Source of the DNA: Impatiens glandulifera
Lineage: Eukaryota; Streptophyta; Magnoliopsida; Ericales; Balsaminaceae
NCBI RefSeq assembly: GCF_907164915.1
Contig: NC_061862.1
Coordinates: 136,143,520-136,207,519, forward strand
Length of the DNA stretch: 64,000 nucleotides
Direction: 5' to 3'
Under the pieces are notes generated by a model. That model ran no database searches. It had not been told where the DNA came from and saw only the letters and a list, made by a program, of their open reading frames with translations. This document shows positions 55,557 to 64,000 of the stretch, piece after piece. The position numbers and the translations under genes are program-made. Each line of letters opens with the position of its first letter. Positions within the stretch are counted from its first letter, which is position 1.

Positions 55557-57335
55557 ATGTCGAACATACCCAAAGATGTCAGTGCTACAGCTATTCCAAC
55601 TTTCTCTCGCGAAAACTATATTGTTTGGAAGAAAAGGGTCCGTGCTCATCTCTCTTCTCTTCATGATGACATGTGGAGTGTTGTCACAGAAGGTCCTATC
55701 AAGATTGAAAAGGAGAAGGCCGACTGGTCTGCTGATGAAAAGAGGCAGAACAACCTCAACAACATGGCTCTTGATGTTCTGTACAGATCCCTTGATGACA
55801 GTATGTTCAACTATATCATCGAATGTGACACTACCAAAGAGGTCTGGGACAGAATCACTCAACTGTGTGAGGGCAACGAGCAAACCAAGGAAAACAAGAT
55901 CATGGTTGCCACTCAACAGTTCGACAGCTTCAAAATATGTCCTGGTGAAACAATGAACGATTTCGACACCAGATTCAGCAAGATCCTCTTCTCTTTGTCC
56001 ATCCTAGGCAAGACCTATAGCAACCGGGAGCTTGCTATCAAGGTCATGCGTGCCCTTCCAAGGGAATGGGATATAAAGACTATGGCGATGAGAGGATCCA
56101 AGGATCTGAACAAGATCTCTCTCTTTGATCTCTTCGCTGACCTCAAGGCTTATGAGTTCGAGCTAAACTGTAGGATGGAAGAAGATCAACCCTTGTCCGT
56201 TATTATTGCCAAGGCGTTTGTGACTGCTGAAGAGCCACCAATTGCTCCGGACGTGAAGATGGCAGCTCAGCAGCTGAGCAGCGATGCCATGTCTCTCTCT
56301 GTGAAGAAGTTTGGCGACTTCATGAAGAAGAGCAACTCTAACTCAAACTCTTCAAATTCTAACGATAATAGAAAATCTAAAGCTAATGTTACTTGTTTTA
56401 ACTGTGGTATTAAAGGTCATTACACATCGGAATGTCGAAAGCCAAAGCGTGAAGATGCTAAGGAAGATGAAAAAGAGCTAAAGGATCTTATGGCCGGTGA
56501 CGGAAAGAGCAGAGGAAGCAACCGTGGCTCGTACTTCTCATCCAGTGAAAGTGATGAAGAAGACGTGGCTTGCTTCATGGCCAGAGAAGATGAGGAAGGA
56601 ACTCAAGAAACTGAGGTATTTGATTTCTCCTCCGAAAAGTTTTCAAGGGAACAACTGGTAGCTGCACTAGATGAAATGGTCATCGAGTACAGAAAGCTAG
56701 CAGAATCTCTAAATGAAACTAAATCTTCATCAGATTTAAATGAACCAAATCGGTTCAAAGAGGAAGAGTCACATGTTTTTGAAAAGAAAATTGAAGAGAT
56801 CTCATCTGAAAACGAGATGCTCAAGGAACAGATTCAAACTCTTTTATCTGAAAACAAAAGGCTTAACTATGTTGTCTGTGCATGGACAAGGTCTGGTGAC
56901 GCTGTCAAATACCAGATCAGCATTTTGAAACCTGCTGGATCTAGGTCCAGATTGGGATTTGATAGCAATGATCCTAACCTATCCTGCAAAAAGTCAAAGC
57001 CAAATGACAAACTTAAGCCAAATGACAAACTTAAGACAATAAGTTTTGTCAAAGGAAGTATGACTGACATTGAATCTGATCCTATTCATGAAGAAGTTGC
57101 TTTTAAAAATGAAATAGTTTATGTTCAACCAACTGTTAGCTTGCTTAAGAATAAGCTTGAAAATGCTAATAAGTATGGTAAATTAAAACCTGACTCTAAG
57201 TCAAGGAGTTTTAAAAGAAAACCTTCTTCAAAAGTCAACGGATTAGTGGCTAGAAGGAAGTCATCTGCTAAGTCAAAATCATATGCATTAATCACAACAC
57301 AAAATGAGAAATCTATCAAAATAACTCAAATATGA
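55557..57335 (+). CDS. Gag protein of the SIRE-like element
   Basis: 592 residues, starting MSNIPKDVS. The N-terminal half is a UBN2/DUF4219-type Copia gag ('FSRENYIVWKKRVRAHL', 'TTKEVWDRI', 'LPREWDIKTMAM'). One zinc knuckle, CFNCGIKGHYTSEC, lies near residues 282-295. An acidic stretch and a coiled-coil-like region (about 365-440) follow, then a Lys-rich tail with a KPNDKL repeat. Gag would form the particle and bind the RNA. The stop at 57333-57335 is TGA where the 'WIPKG' linker that normally leads to protease begins; two more TGA codons stand for Trp just downstream (PN-stop-V-stop-VPRF). It is thus the gag part of a former gag-pol frame, ended by nonsense changes. Confidence 0.88.
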   Translation: MSNIPKDVSATAIPTFSRENYIVWKKRVRAHLSSLHDDMWSVVTEGPIKIEKEKADWSADEKRQNNLNNMALDVLYRSLDDSMFNYIIECDTTKEVWDRITQLCEGNEQTKENKIMVATQQFDSFKICPGETMNDFDTRFSKILFSLSILGKTYSNRELAIKVMRALPREWDIKTMAMRGSKDLNKISLFDLFADLKAYEFELNCRMEEDQPLSVIIAKAFVTAEEPPIAPDVKMAAQQLSSDAMSLSVKKFGDFMKKSNSNSNSSNSNDNRKSKANVTCFNCGIKGHYTSECRKPKREDAKEDEKELKDLMAGDGKSRGSNRGSYFSSSESDEEDVACFMAREDEEGTQETEVFDFSSEKFSREQLVAALDEMVIEYRKLAESLNETKSSSDLNEPNRFKEEESHVFEKKIEEISSENEMLKEQIQTLLSENKRLNYVVCAWTRSGDAVKYQISILKPAGSRSRLGFDSNDPNLSCKKSKPNDKLKPNDKLKTISFVKGSMTDIESDPIHEEVAFKNEIVYVQPTVSLLKNKLENANKYGKLKPDSKSRSFKRKPSSKVNGLVARRKSSAKSKSYALITTQNEKSIKITQI

Positions 57336-58345
57336 ATTCCTAAGGGACTAATTGATCGAGGACCCAATTGAGTATGAGTACCAAGATTTGTAAATAGTTT
57401 ATTTTGTAGGTGATGCAGGAGGATAGCATGAAGGAAGCTAGAAGAGTACTCATCTGAGTACACAGCTTGAAAGATCAACAATGACATTTGCCATTCTGGA
57501 AGAATAATTGTTTTTATTTGTTAAAATTTTTTTTGGTCTTTGGACCACAAAAATTGTTTATAAAATTCTTTTGTCCATATTCATTTTTTTTAGAAGAAAA
57601 TTTTCTTTGGAATTAAAGATATTCTCTAGACAAATATCCTTAATCGGTCTAATTAGACAAGAGTGTCTAAAAGAAAAAGCATGTACTTAGACGTATTTTT
57701 ATTCACAATCTATACATCTAAGTCTATATGTTGGGATTTTATATCCACGCAATTAGACGGACACGTCTAATAGACGTTAGAAACTTTTACGTCTTGAGCA
57801 AAAGGATGCTCACGTCTAATAAACACACGTCTAAAATGTGGTGTTTATGCGGAATTAGACGTACACGTCTAATAAACATTAGACGGATTTGTTATAAACA
57901 CGGAATTAGACGTATGTGTCTAATACACTCATCCGTCTAATAGACGCTGTGTTATTTGTGAAGTAAGAAAAACGTCTAACTACTTGCCGATTAGACTGAT
58001 CAGGGACAGCTGTCACACGCTGAGAGCTATCTACTTTTCCCGCTCAAAATATCGAATAGTCATCTCTTAATAACATGAAGACACGTGTCTATCAAGTTTA
58101 AAGAAAATGACTAATATACCCTCATTTTAATGATTACTTCTTGAAAAAGGACGTCTAACATTTATTAATGGGCCATACCCCTAGAATAGACGGTTATTCA
58201 GTATTTCCATCTTTCATCTATATAAGGATATTCCTGCATGACTTTGAAAACTTTCAATCTCTTGAAATTCCTAAGAACCCTAGTTTTCTTGCATCTCTCT
58301 CACTAAAACTCTCTGAAATATCATATCGATTCATATTCTCTCAAA
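57336..58345 (+). other. Spacer replacing pol, with hairpin motifs and the ORF2 leader
   Basis: After about 65 bp of decayed gag-protease linker, the pol genes are absent. From about 57650 to 57960 the spacer carries further TTAGAC-N4to6-GTCTAA motifs (for example TTAGACGGACACGTCTAA and TTAGACGTACACGTCTAA), with occasional ones to 58190. A TATA box then precedes ORF2. The short ORFs inside are translations of the motif array. Confidence 0.75.
58218..58227 (+). promoter_or_regulatory. TATA box upstream of ORF2
   Basis: CTATATAAGG is a near-consensus plant TATA box. It lies 119 bp before the ORF2 ATG at 58346, which leaves room for a start site near 58250 and a ~95-nt leader. It follows directly after the internal hairpin array and suggests a transcript separate from the LTR transcript. 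Confidence 0.55.
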
Positions 58346-59806
58346 ATGGTGAAGAAAATCACGCTCGGTCACTATACTTTGCAGGTGGACTTTCCATCAG
58401 TGTACACTTTTGATCAGCCGGAGGTGGTGAAGATGTTCCAAACCCTAGAATATTCTAGGTTGAGGAAGTATCTGGGCGGACCGTTCATCTTCTATGAAGA
58501 TGAAGTTCGCGAGTTTTTCAAAACACCGGTTTTGGTGGATGATTCCATCGTAGCAACCGTCAACGGAAAGGAGATCTCTTTTGACGAAGCAGTGTATGCG
58601 GAGTTCTTTGAACTTCCAACAGAGGGTCATCTGTTCGATTTGGTGCTCTCTTTTGAGGTCATGGAGGAAATGAAGACTTCCTTCTCTGCTGATGGTTCCA
58701 AAATCTATGTTAATGGATATAAGAAGGTATTCAAGCCCCATTTTATTCTCCTAAACGACGTGGTAGCGAAGGCGCTGCAAGGGAAGTCCGGCTCGTTCAA
58801 CCTCTACAGTCAAGACCGTTTTGACTATATGTGCGCCATCTTTAAAGGAATCCAAGTGAACTGGGGTCATACCCTGTTCCAGAATCTGTGTTACTCCATC
58901 TGCCATAGTAACAAGGAGAGTATCACTTATGCGGCTCAACTGAGCCATCTGTTGAAGTTTCTGGGGGTTCCTGTCGGTGAACCGGTGCATATTAACTCTG
59001 CAAGAGTTTTTACCGCTTCTACGGTTGCCAGCACTCTGATCATAGTGAAGAACAACCTAGAGTCTGCTTCTGGAGCCTCTAGTTTCCAGACTGGTGGAAG
59101 GCCTTCCACCCGATCAAAGCCATCTGCTTCTGTTGTGTCAACAGGGGCAAAGAGAACCAGAACCGTGAATGAATCGGAGGCCAGTTCCTCCAGCATGAAG
59201 AGTCCAAGTCAGAAGGACACGGAATCTGTCGATTCAAGGGTAAAGCAAGGTCCAGGCGTACTTGCTGCAACCCCGATGACATCTATATCTACTCCCTCAA
59301 CCTTCTTGAGGAAACCTTCGAGGTCTTGTGCCTCAAAGGAGAAGAAGACAAAGGCGCCCCGCGCGTCTAAATCTGCTAAGGTAGCCGCCGGTGCTACAGA
59401 GTCGTCCATACCAGAACAAGGTGTTGTTCCTACCCTTGCTGCTGGTGAACCCATTATTCCTGCTCCCAAGGATTCCTTGGTAGTTGGAAAAATCGTTTGT
59501 AGAGAGCTTCCCGCTGAGCTCTGTCTGAAACCCCAATCCGCTTTCGAACTGTTGCGAGCCAAGAAAGGGGCACAAGGAATCGTTATTGGTGAACCAAGAC
59601 CTGTTCCAAAACCTGTAGAGGTTGTTGGAAAAGGTAAGTCTACTGTTCTTCAAGCCCCTGAGAAGGTGTCTGAAGCAAGAGGAATCGTTGATCTCATTTT
59701 AGATAAAGTAAAGGTTCTTTCATCTGAGAAATTAGAAATCTATGATTCCTGGCGTACTGAGAGGCTGTCCTCTAGATATATGACTCTCTGTCCAATGCCG
59801 CCATAA
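58346..59806 (+). pseudogene. ORF2, N-terminal part (putative plant transposon-protein domain)
   Basis: 486 residues, starting MVKKITLGHY. The first ~230 residues look like a folded domain ('MFQTLEYSRLRKYLGGPFI', 'EAVYAEFFELPTEGHL', 'KPHFILLNDVVAKALQGKSG', 'GIQVNWGHTLFQNL'). From memory this resembles the widespread 'putative plant transposon protein' domain found beside plant retroelements; no function is established that I know of. Residues ~230-420 are Ser/Pro/Lys/Thr-rich and probably disordered. The frame ends in a short shifted tail (RYMTLCPMPP), because the continuation lies in the other frame from about 59770. A one-base indel therefore separates it from the next ORF. It is not RT, integrase or a known env. 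Confidence 0.7.
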
Positions 59807-61512
59807 CAAAAGAATGGAAGAAAAGAGTGGAAAATGAGAAAAAGGTCCTGAAGTGGGCAAGAACTTCAGTTGTGGCTGAAGCTTTGAACAAAAGAGAGTT
59901 GGTGGAAGCTTGCATTCTTGGGAAAATTATGTTCCCAATTTATGAAGCCAGAAAAGCAAACTTCAACCCTGACGCAAGAGGAGCTGTTGTTGAAGCCAAA
60001 GTGCTGAAGAAGTTGAATGATATCATGGAAGGCTATGTCTCTGCCGCATCCAGATACATTCATGGCGCTGATTGCTCTAGCGCAGAACCGCTCAACGAAG
60101 AAGAGGCCATGGATATTCCAAATGCCGATGAATCAGATGTTGCTCTCCTAATCGAATTCGGGACCCTGTCTGCCGAAGAGAGACACATTCAAGATCATCC
60201 TGTTCAAAAGCTTCCCAATGAAGATGAAGCAATAGTGAATGTTCAAGAGACTGAACAAGCTCTTGTAACAAATGTTGAAGAAGTAATCGTGGAAGGTGTA
60301 GCTGAGGAGGCTTCGAAAGCTCCTACCGAAGAAAATGTGCCTATAACCCCTGTTGCGAGAACAGAGGGTGTTCAAGAGATATTGGCTGAGGTCACTCAGC
60401 CTGAAACTGCAAGAACTGAGGGGGAACCCTCTAAACAGAAAGGTGATGAAGAAGAAGGTTCCTCGTCTGAGGAGGAACAGGATGAACAACCCAAATTTGT
60501 TAAGACTTACTTATTTCCCAAAGGTGTTGTGGGAAGTGTTCACGAAAATATAACCACTCCCCGTCATTATTCTGGAAGCTTGCTCGAAAGATTTGAAAAA
60601 TCCCAAAGAGAAGTTGACGATGAAGAGGCACAAGAGAAAGCTGCTAAGGATGCTGAAGTTCATCAGCCTGAGCAATCCTTGCAGGTTCATACAAACTTTG
60701 AGCCTATTCAAAGTATGGCTGTAGAATCCGATGAAGTGTCTTCTCACGAAGGCCCATCCGCTGGAGGAAATGAATTGTTAAGATCTATGAAGTCTATGCT
60801 CTACTCGATGCAGAAGACTATGTGTCAGTCAATGATCTCTAGGGAAGAGGAAAGAGCGAATTTCAGCAACATGTTCAAAATCCTAACTGAGCTGGATAAG
60901 ACCCTGAAGATGAACACTTATGAGACTCATGTCTCAAATGTTAAGTTTTCAAAATTTCAACAGAAAAGCTTCAACCACCACATTGAACTATTTGACATTG
61001 AGAGGCACATCAATGACGAACGTCACAAGGAAACCTTAGATGAATTCGCGTTGGTGAAAAATCAGCTGGTAGAAATGCAGAGTTGCATGAACCGAAACGA
61101 CAATGAACGACAAGCTTTTGCCGAGAACCTTGCCAGGAAGTTTCAATCTAAGGAAGATGCCCTAGGCAATGATGAAAGTGCTCAACCTCGACCAGTTCAA
61201 GAGGATTCTAGCAGGAGGAACGATGGCGTAGCAACCAGAACAAGATCCAGGCGGGCCCTTTGTTCTGATGACAATCCTAGGCCAACCAAGAGAGGCGGTG
61301 GCCAAAGTGGTTCTGAACGCGGTGGTAGAAATGGTGGCGGCCGGAGTAGGTTGTCCAATATTGATCAAGGTGAACGTGGCATTGTTGCTGAGCGTGGAGG
61401 AAGATCGAATGCAGGAGGTCATGGCGGTCGCGGCTATCCTCATTTCATGACCATGTTTCTCGGGCATGAAATGAGTCCAACCGATCCTCGATTAAAAAGG
61501 GAAGAACAATGA
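59770..61512 (+). pseudogene. ORF2, C-terminal part with acidic, coiled and RGG-rich regions
   Basis: The frame continues ORF2 after the indel ('IYDSLSNAAITKEWKKRV'); its first ATG, at 59827, gives 561 residues. A helical N-terminal part is followed by a long Glu-rich stretch (about 100-290), then a helical segment rich in Met and Lys ('LLRSMKSMLYSMQKTMCQSM', 'FALVKNQLVEMQSCM'). The tail is rich in Arg and Gly (GGGQSGSERGGRNGGGRSR and RGGRSNAGGHGGRGY), like RNA-binding RGG boxes. It ends at 61512, about 160 bp before the purine tract. Together the two parts would have made a protein of roughly 1,050 residues. Function unknown. Confidence 0.7.
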
Positions 61513-61674
61513 TCTCTCTTCTTTTACTCTGCTTAACTTCACTAAACATGGTTTTTGATAAGTTTTTCGAATACTGGCTCTTTTGAATGGTTGGTGTAAG
61601 TGAACAAGTTGTTTGTTTATTTATTGGATGAATGCATGTTGTGTTGTATTTATGCAGGTTTGCAATTTCTTCAT

Positions 61675-61689
61675 CAAAAAGGGGGAAAT
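61675..61689 (+). promoter_or_regulatory. Polypurine tract of the SIRE-like element
   Basis: CAAAAAGGGGGAAAT-type purine run directly before the 3' LTR; it primes second-strand synthesis in LTR elements. Confidence 0.85.
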
Positions 61690-63901
61690 TATTGGGTCAA
61701 ATTATTTTGACTAAGTGTTGAAATAATTTATCCCCTGATATTTTGATGATGAAATAATTTATGAGTCTTGATACAGGTGTATTAAGACAAACATGTCTTT
61801 AGACTTGGATCTAATGAGGGCCATTAGACCGATTTTGATCTCCATTCGCATAAAATTAGACGCAAGTCTAATAGAATTTAACGTACAGTCTAACTCATCA
61901 GAGTTAGACGTGTAAGTCTAATAGACGTGTAAAGAATTAGATGGGTAGTCTAATGAATACACGGAATTAGACATAAGTCTGATAGAATTAGACGTACAGT
62001 CTAACTCATCGGAGTTAGACGTGTAAGTCTAATAGACGTGTAAAGAATTAGACGGGTAGTCTAATGAATACACAGAATTAGACGTATAGTCTAACTCATC
62101 GGAGATAGACGTGTAAGTCTAATAGACGTGTAAAGAATTAGACGGGTAGTCTAATGAACACACAGAATTAGACGTAAGTCTGATAGAATTAGACGTACAG
62201 TCTAATTCATCGGAGTTAGACGTGTAAGTCTAATAGATATGTAAAGAATTAGACGGGTAGTCTAATGAATACACGGAATTAGACGTAAGTCTGATAGAAT
62301 TAGACGTACAGTCTAACTCATCGGAGTTAGACGTGTAAGTCTAATAGACGTGTAAAGAATTAGACGGGTTGTCTAATTAATTGAAAGTTAGACGTGAGTC
62401 TAACTCCTTCAGATTAGTCTGAGGTAGAACCGGAATTAGACGTGGTAGTCTAACTCAGTGGAGTTAGATGTACCGGTCTAATGGTTATTATAATTAGACG
62501 GGTTGTCTAATTAATTGAAAGTTAGACGTGGGTCTAACTCCTTCAGATAAGTCTGAGATAGAACCGGAATTAGACGTGGTAGTCTAACTCAGTGGAGTTA
62601 GACGTACCGGTCTAATGGTTATTATAATTAGACGGGTTGTCTTATTAATTGAAAGTTAGACGTGGGTCTAACTCCTTCAGATAAGTCTGAGGTAGAACCG
62701 GAATTAGACGTGGTAGTCTAACTCAGTGGAGTTAGACGTACCGGTCTAATGGTTATTATAATTAGACGGGTTGTCTAATTAATTGAAAGTTAGACGTGGG
62801 TCTAACTCCTTCAGATAAGTCTGAGGTAGAACCGGAATTAGACGTGGTAGTCTAACTTAGTGGAGTTAGACGTACCCGTCTAATGATTATTGATATTAGA
62901 CGCGAGTCTAATTATATTAGACCAGGCGGTCTAATAGACGTTTTTCATTAGAAGGAGTTGACTTATTTCATTAGACTAATTTCTCCAAATCCGTCTAACT
63001 GAAATACGTCTAATGCTCTATTCAAGCAGTACGCTTGAATCTAGCATTTCTCCTACCCACGTGCTATAGCTGTACCCTACTCCTGCTCCACTTTCCTGTG
63101 AAGATTAGTACAACAGCTATATGCATCTAATCAAGGAATGCCATGTAAGAGAATTTTCCTCACATTACCCGTTTTGCCGGTACATCCCTGATGGAATATT
63201 CGGCGCACTACTAGTTCGGTACGGCCACGATCCTTGTGCTCAAAACCTGCTGTGTACAATGGAGGCTTTCCAATAGAAGAGCACCACGTATCATTCTTGA
63301 AGATTCGACTGTTAGCTCCTGATCAGTATTTAACCAATCCTTAGAGCAACGGACGAAGCACAAGCAACCTAGCTAATTTTCGAACGACCAAACATTCTGA
63401 TTTTGCAGAGAGAGAGAGACTACTCAATCATCTTGCTTACTGAACTCATTCTTGAAGCTTCTTTCTGATTGTACTGTGTGTAAATCGAGAGAGAGAGAGC
63501 TAGAATCAAAACACCATTAGCTGAGTGATATTATTCATCTTCTTGTAATTGAACAGAAAGTGTTCTGTTCAATATTGAGCTAAGTGCGTGTAAACTGTAT
63601 TTGATTCTCATCATATAGTGAATCCTTCTGGTGGTTGGAAGAAGGGGTGACGTAGGATAGTTTCTCCGAACATCCATAATCAAACTGCTGTGTTCTTCAT
63701 TTTCTGTCATCTTTTCATATTTCGTCTTGTGCTTCAAACCCAAGTAAACAATTCCGCCTTGAATCTGTTTCAAGTGTTTACACAAGTTTGCGTAGAATAG
63801 AAAGTGAATTAAATCCCTAACAGGATTTCTTTCAAAGCGTTTTTCATAAGCCTTCATCCTTAGCCAGACCTCCGTCTCTAACGATAAAGCCGATCCTATC
63901 A
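61690..63901 (+). repeat. 3' LTR of the SIRE-like element
   Basis: 2.2 kb. It opens TATTGGGTC where the 5' copy has TGTTAGGTC. It holds array A (about 61855-62355, with one unit shortened near 62076) and four units of array B (near 62356, 62492, 62626 and 62760). It ends ...CCTATCA at 63901. Confidence 0.92.
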
Positions 63902-63930
63902 ATTGGTATCAGATCCAGGTTTCTATTCTC
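63902..63930 (+). other. Extra primer site and leader beyond the 3' LTR
   Basis: After the 3' LTR the sequence goes on with ATTGGTATCAGATCCAGG and TTTCTATTCTC, equal (one change) to the primer site and leader after the 5' LTR at 55512-55540. It then jumps to gypsy sequence. An LTR retrotransposon end normally stops at the LTR. Confidence 0.85.
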
Positions 63931-64000
63931 AACACTCATAACTTCATTAATAGCAGGATAATAAAGAACATTAGCCATGACATACTTCCCACTCAAGTGC
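63931..64000 (+). pseudogene. Ty3/gypsy protease continuation, right of the insertion
   Basis: The sequence resumes the gypsy frame ('NTHNFINSRIIKNISHDILPTQ'-type; key part NTHNFINSR). The first 44 bases (63931-63974) repeat 53241-53284 with one difference (ATA for ATG), so the protease segment is present on both sides of the insertion. The element runs out of the window. Confidence 0.88.

Larger units (their letters stand above)
53285..63930 (+). mobile_element. SIRE/Maximus-like Copia derivative lacking pol, with an extra ORF
   Basis: A 10.6-kb insertion in a gypsy element. In order: 5' LTR (53285-55511), primer site, gag (55557-57335), spacer, two ORFs that form one frameshifted gene (58346-61512), purine tract AAAAAGGGGGAAAT (61675-61689), 3' LTR (61690-63901), then an extra primer site and leader piece (63902-63930). 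LTR length, the start TGTTAGGTCAAATTATTTTGAC, the gag type and the long 3' region fit the SIRE/Maximus branch of Copia. No protease, integrase, RT or RNase H was found, so transposition would depend on a related complete element. The two LTRs look about 95-97% alike by eye. Confidence 0.85.

Noticed and set aside
1..64000. tRNA or rRNA genes
   Set aside because: I looked for A/B boxes with cloverleaf potential; only primer sites and SINE-like fragments were found.

Overview
The window is nuclear DNA of a flowering plant, almost certainly a eudicot. It holds intron-bearing plant genes (a POLYCHOME/UVI4-type APC/C inhibitor, a multiple inositol polyphosphate phosphatase and the translation factor eIF2-alpha) in AT-rich DNA crowded with LTR retrotransposons that use the plant initiator-Met tRNA primer site. 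The extra ORF of the last element recalls proteins I associate with asterids (Lamiales), but this is a weak hint and I do not name a species.

Layout. 1-1350: degenerate tandem repeat of about 205 bp. 2027-3118 (+): POLYCHOME/UVI4 gene in two exons, followed by a ~0.92 kb direct duplication (3257-4190 and 4671-5588). 6690-7311: decayed LINE. 7317-12138: Copia-1 (minus strand, broken, 5-bp target duplication). 12930-19862: relic of a Tat-type Ty3/gypsy element (plus strand), split by Copia-2 at 14827-19481. 20851-21069: Copia integrase scrap. 22695-27867 (+): MINPP gene, 11 exons, one GC-AG intron. 30394-33328 (+): eIF2-alpha gene, 7 exons. 34620-39881: Copia protease scrap plus an old Copia-3. 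40038-43200: SINE-like, LTR-like, CACTA-like and AT-rich MITE-like sequence. 43236-48371: Copia-4, a young TNT1-like element with a complete polyprotein. 48520-50837 (minus): pseudogene of an AHA10-like P-type proton ATPase carrying a small hAT element. 51528 to the window end: Ty3/gypsy element interrupted at 53285-63930 by a SIRE/Maximus-like Copia derivative.

The most unusual object is this last insertion. It has 2.2-kb LTRs, a gag gene, no recognisable protease, integrase, reverse transcriptase or RNase H, and a second long coding region (58346-61512, one frameshift) behind its own TATA box. Both LTRs and the spacer before this second gene are packed with one short inverted motif, TTAGAC-(4 to 6 nt)-GTCTAA. 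Its right end runs past the LTR into a primer-binding site and leader, and the flanking gypsy sequence is duplicated over 44 bp instead of 5.

The three host genes are unrelated housekeeping or cell-cycle genes and form no operon or cluster. Roughly two thirds of the window is transposon-derived. Coding exons were assigned by following reading frame, GT-AG (or GC-AG) borders and family motifs by eye; no alignment or database search was run.
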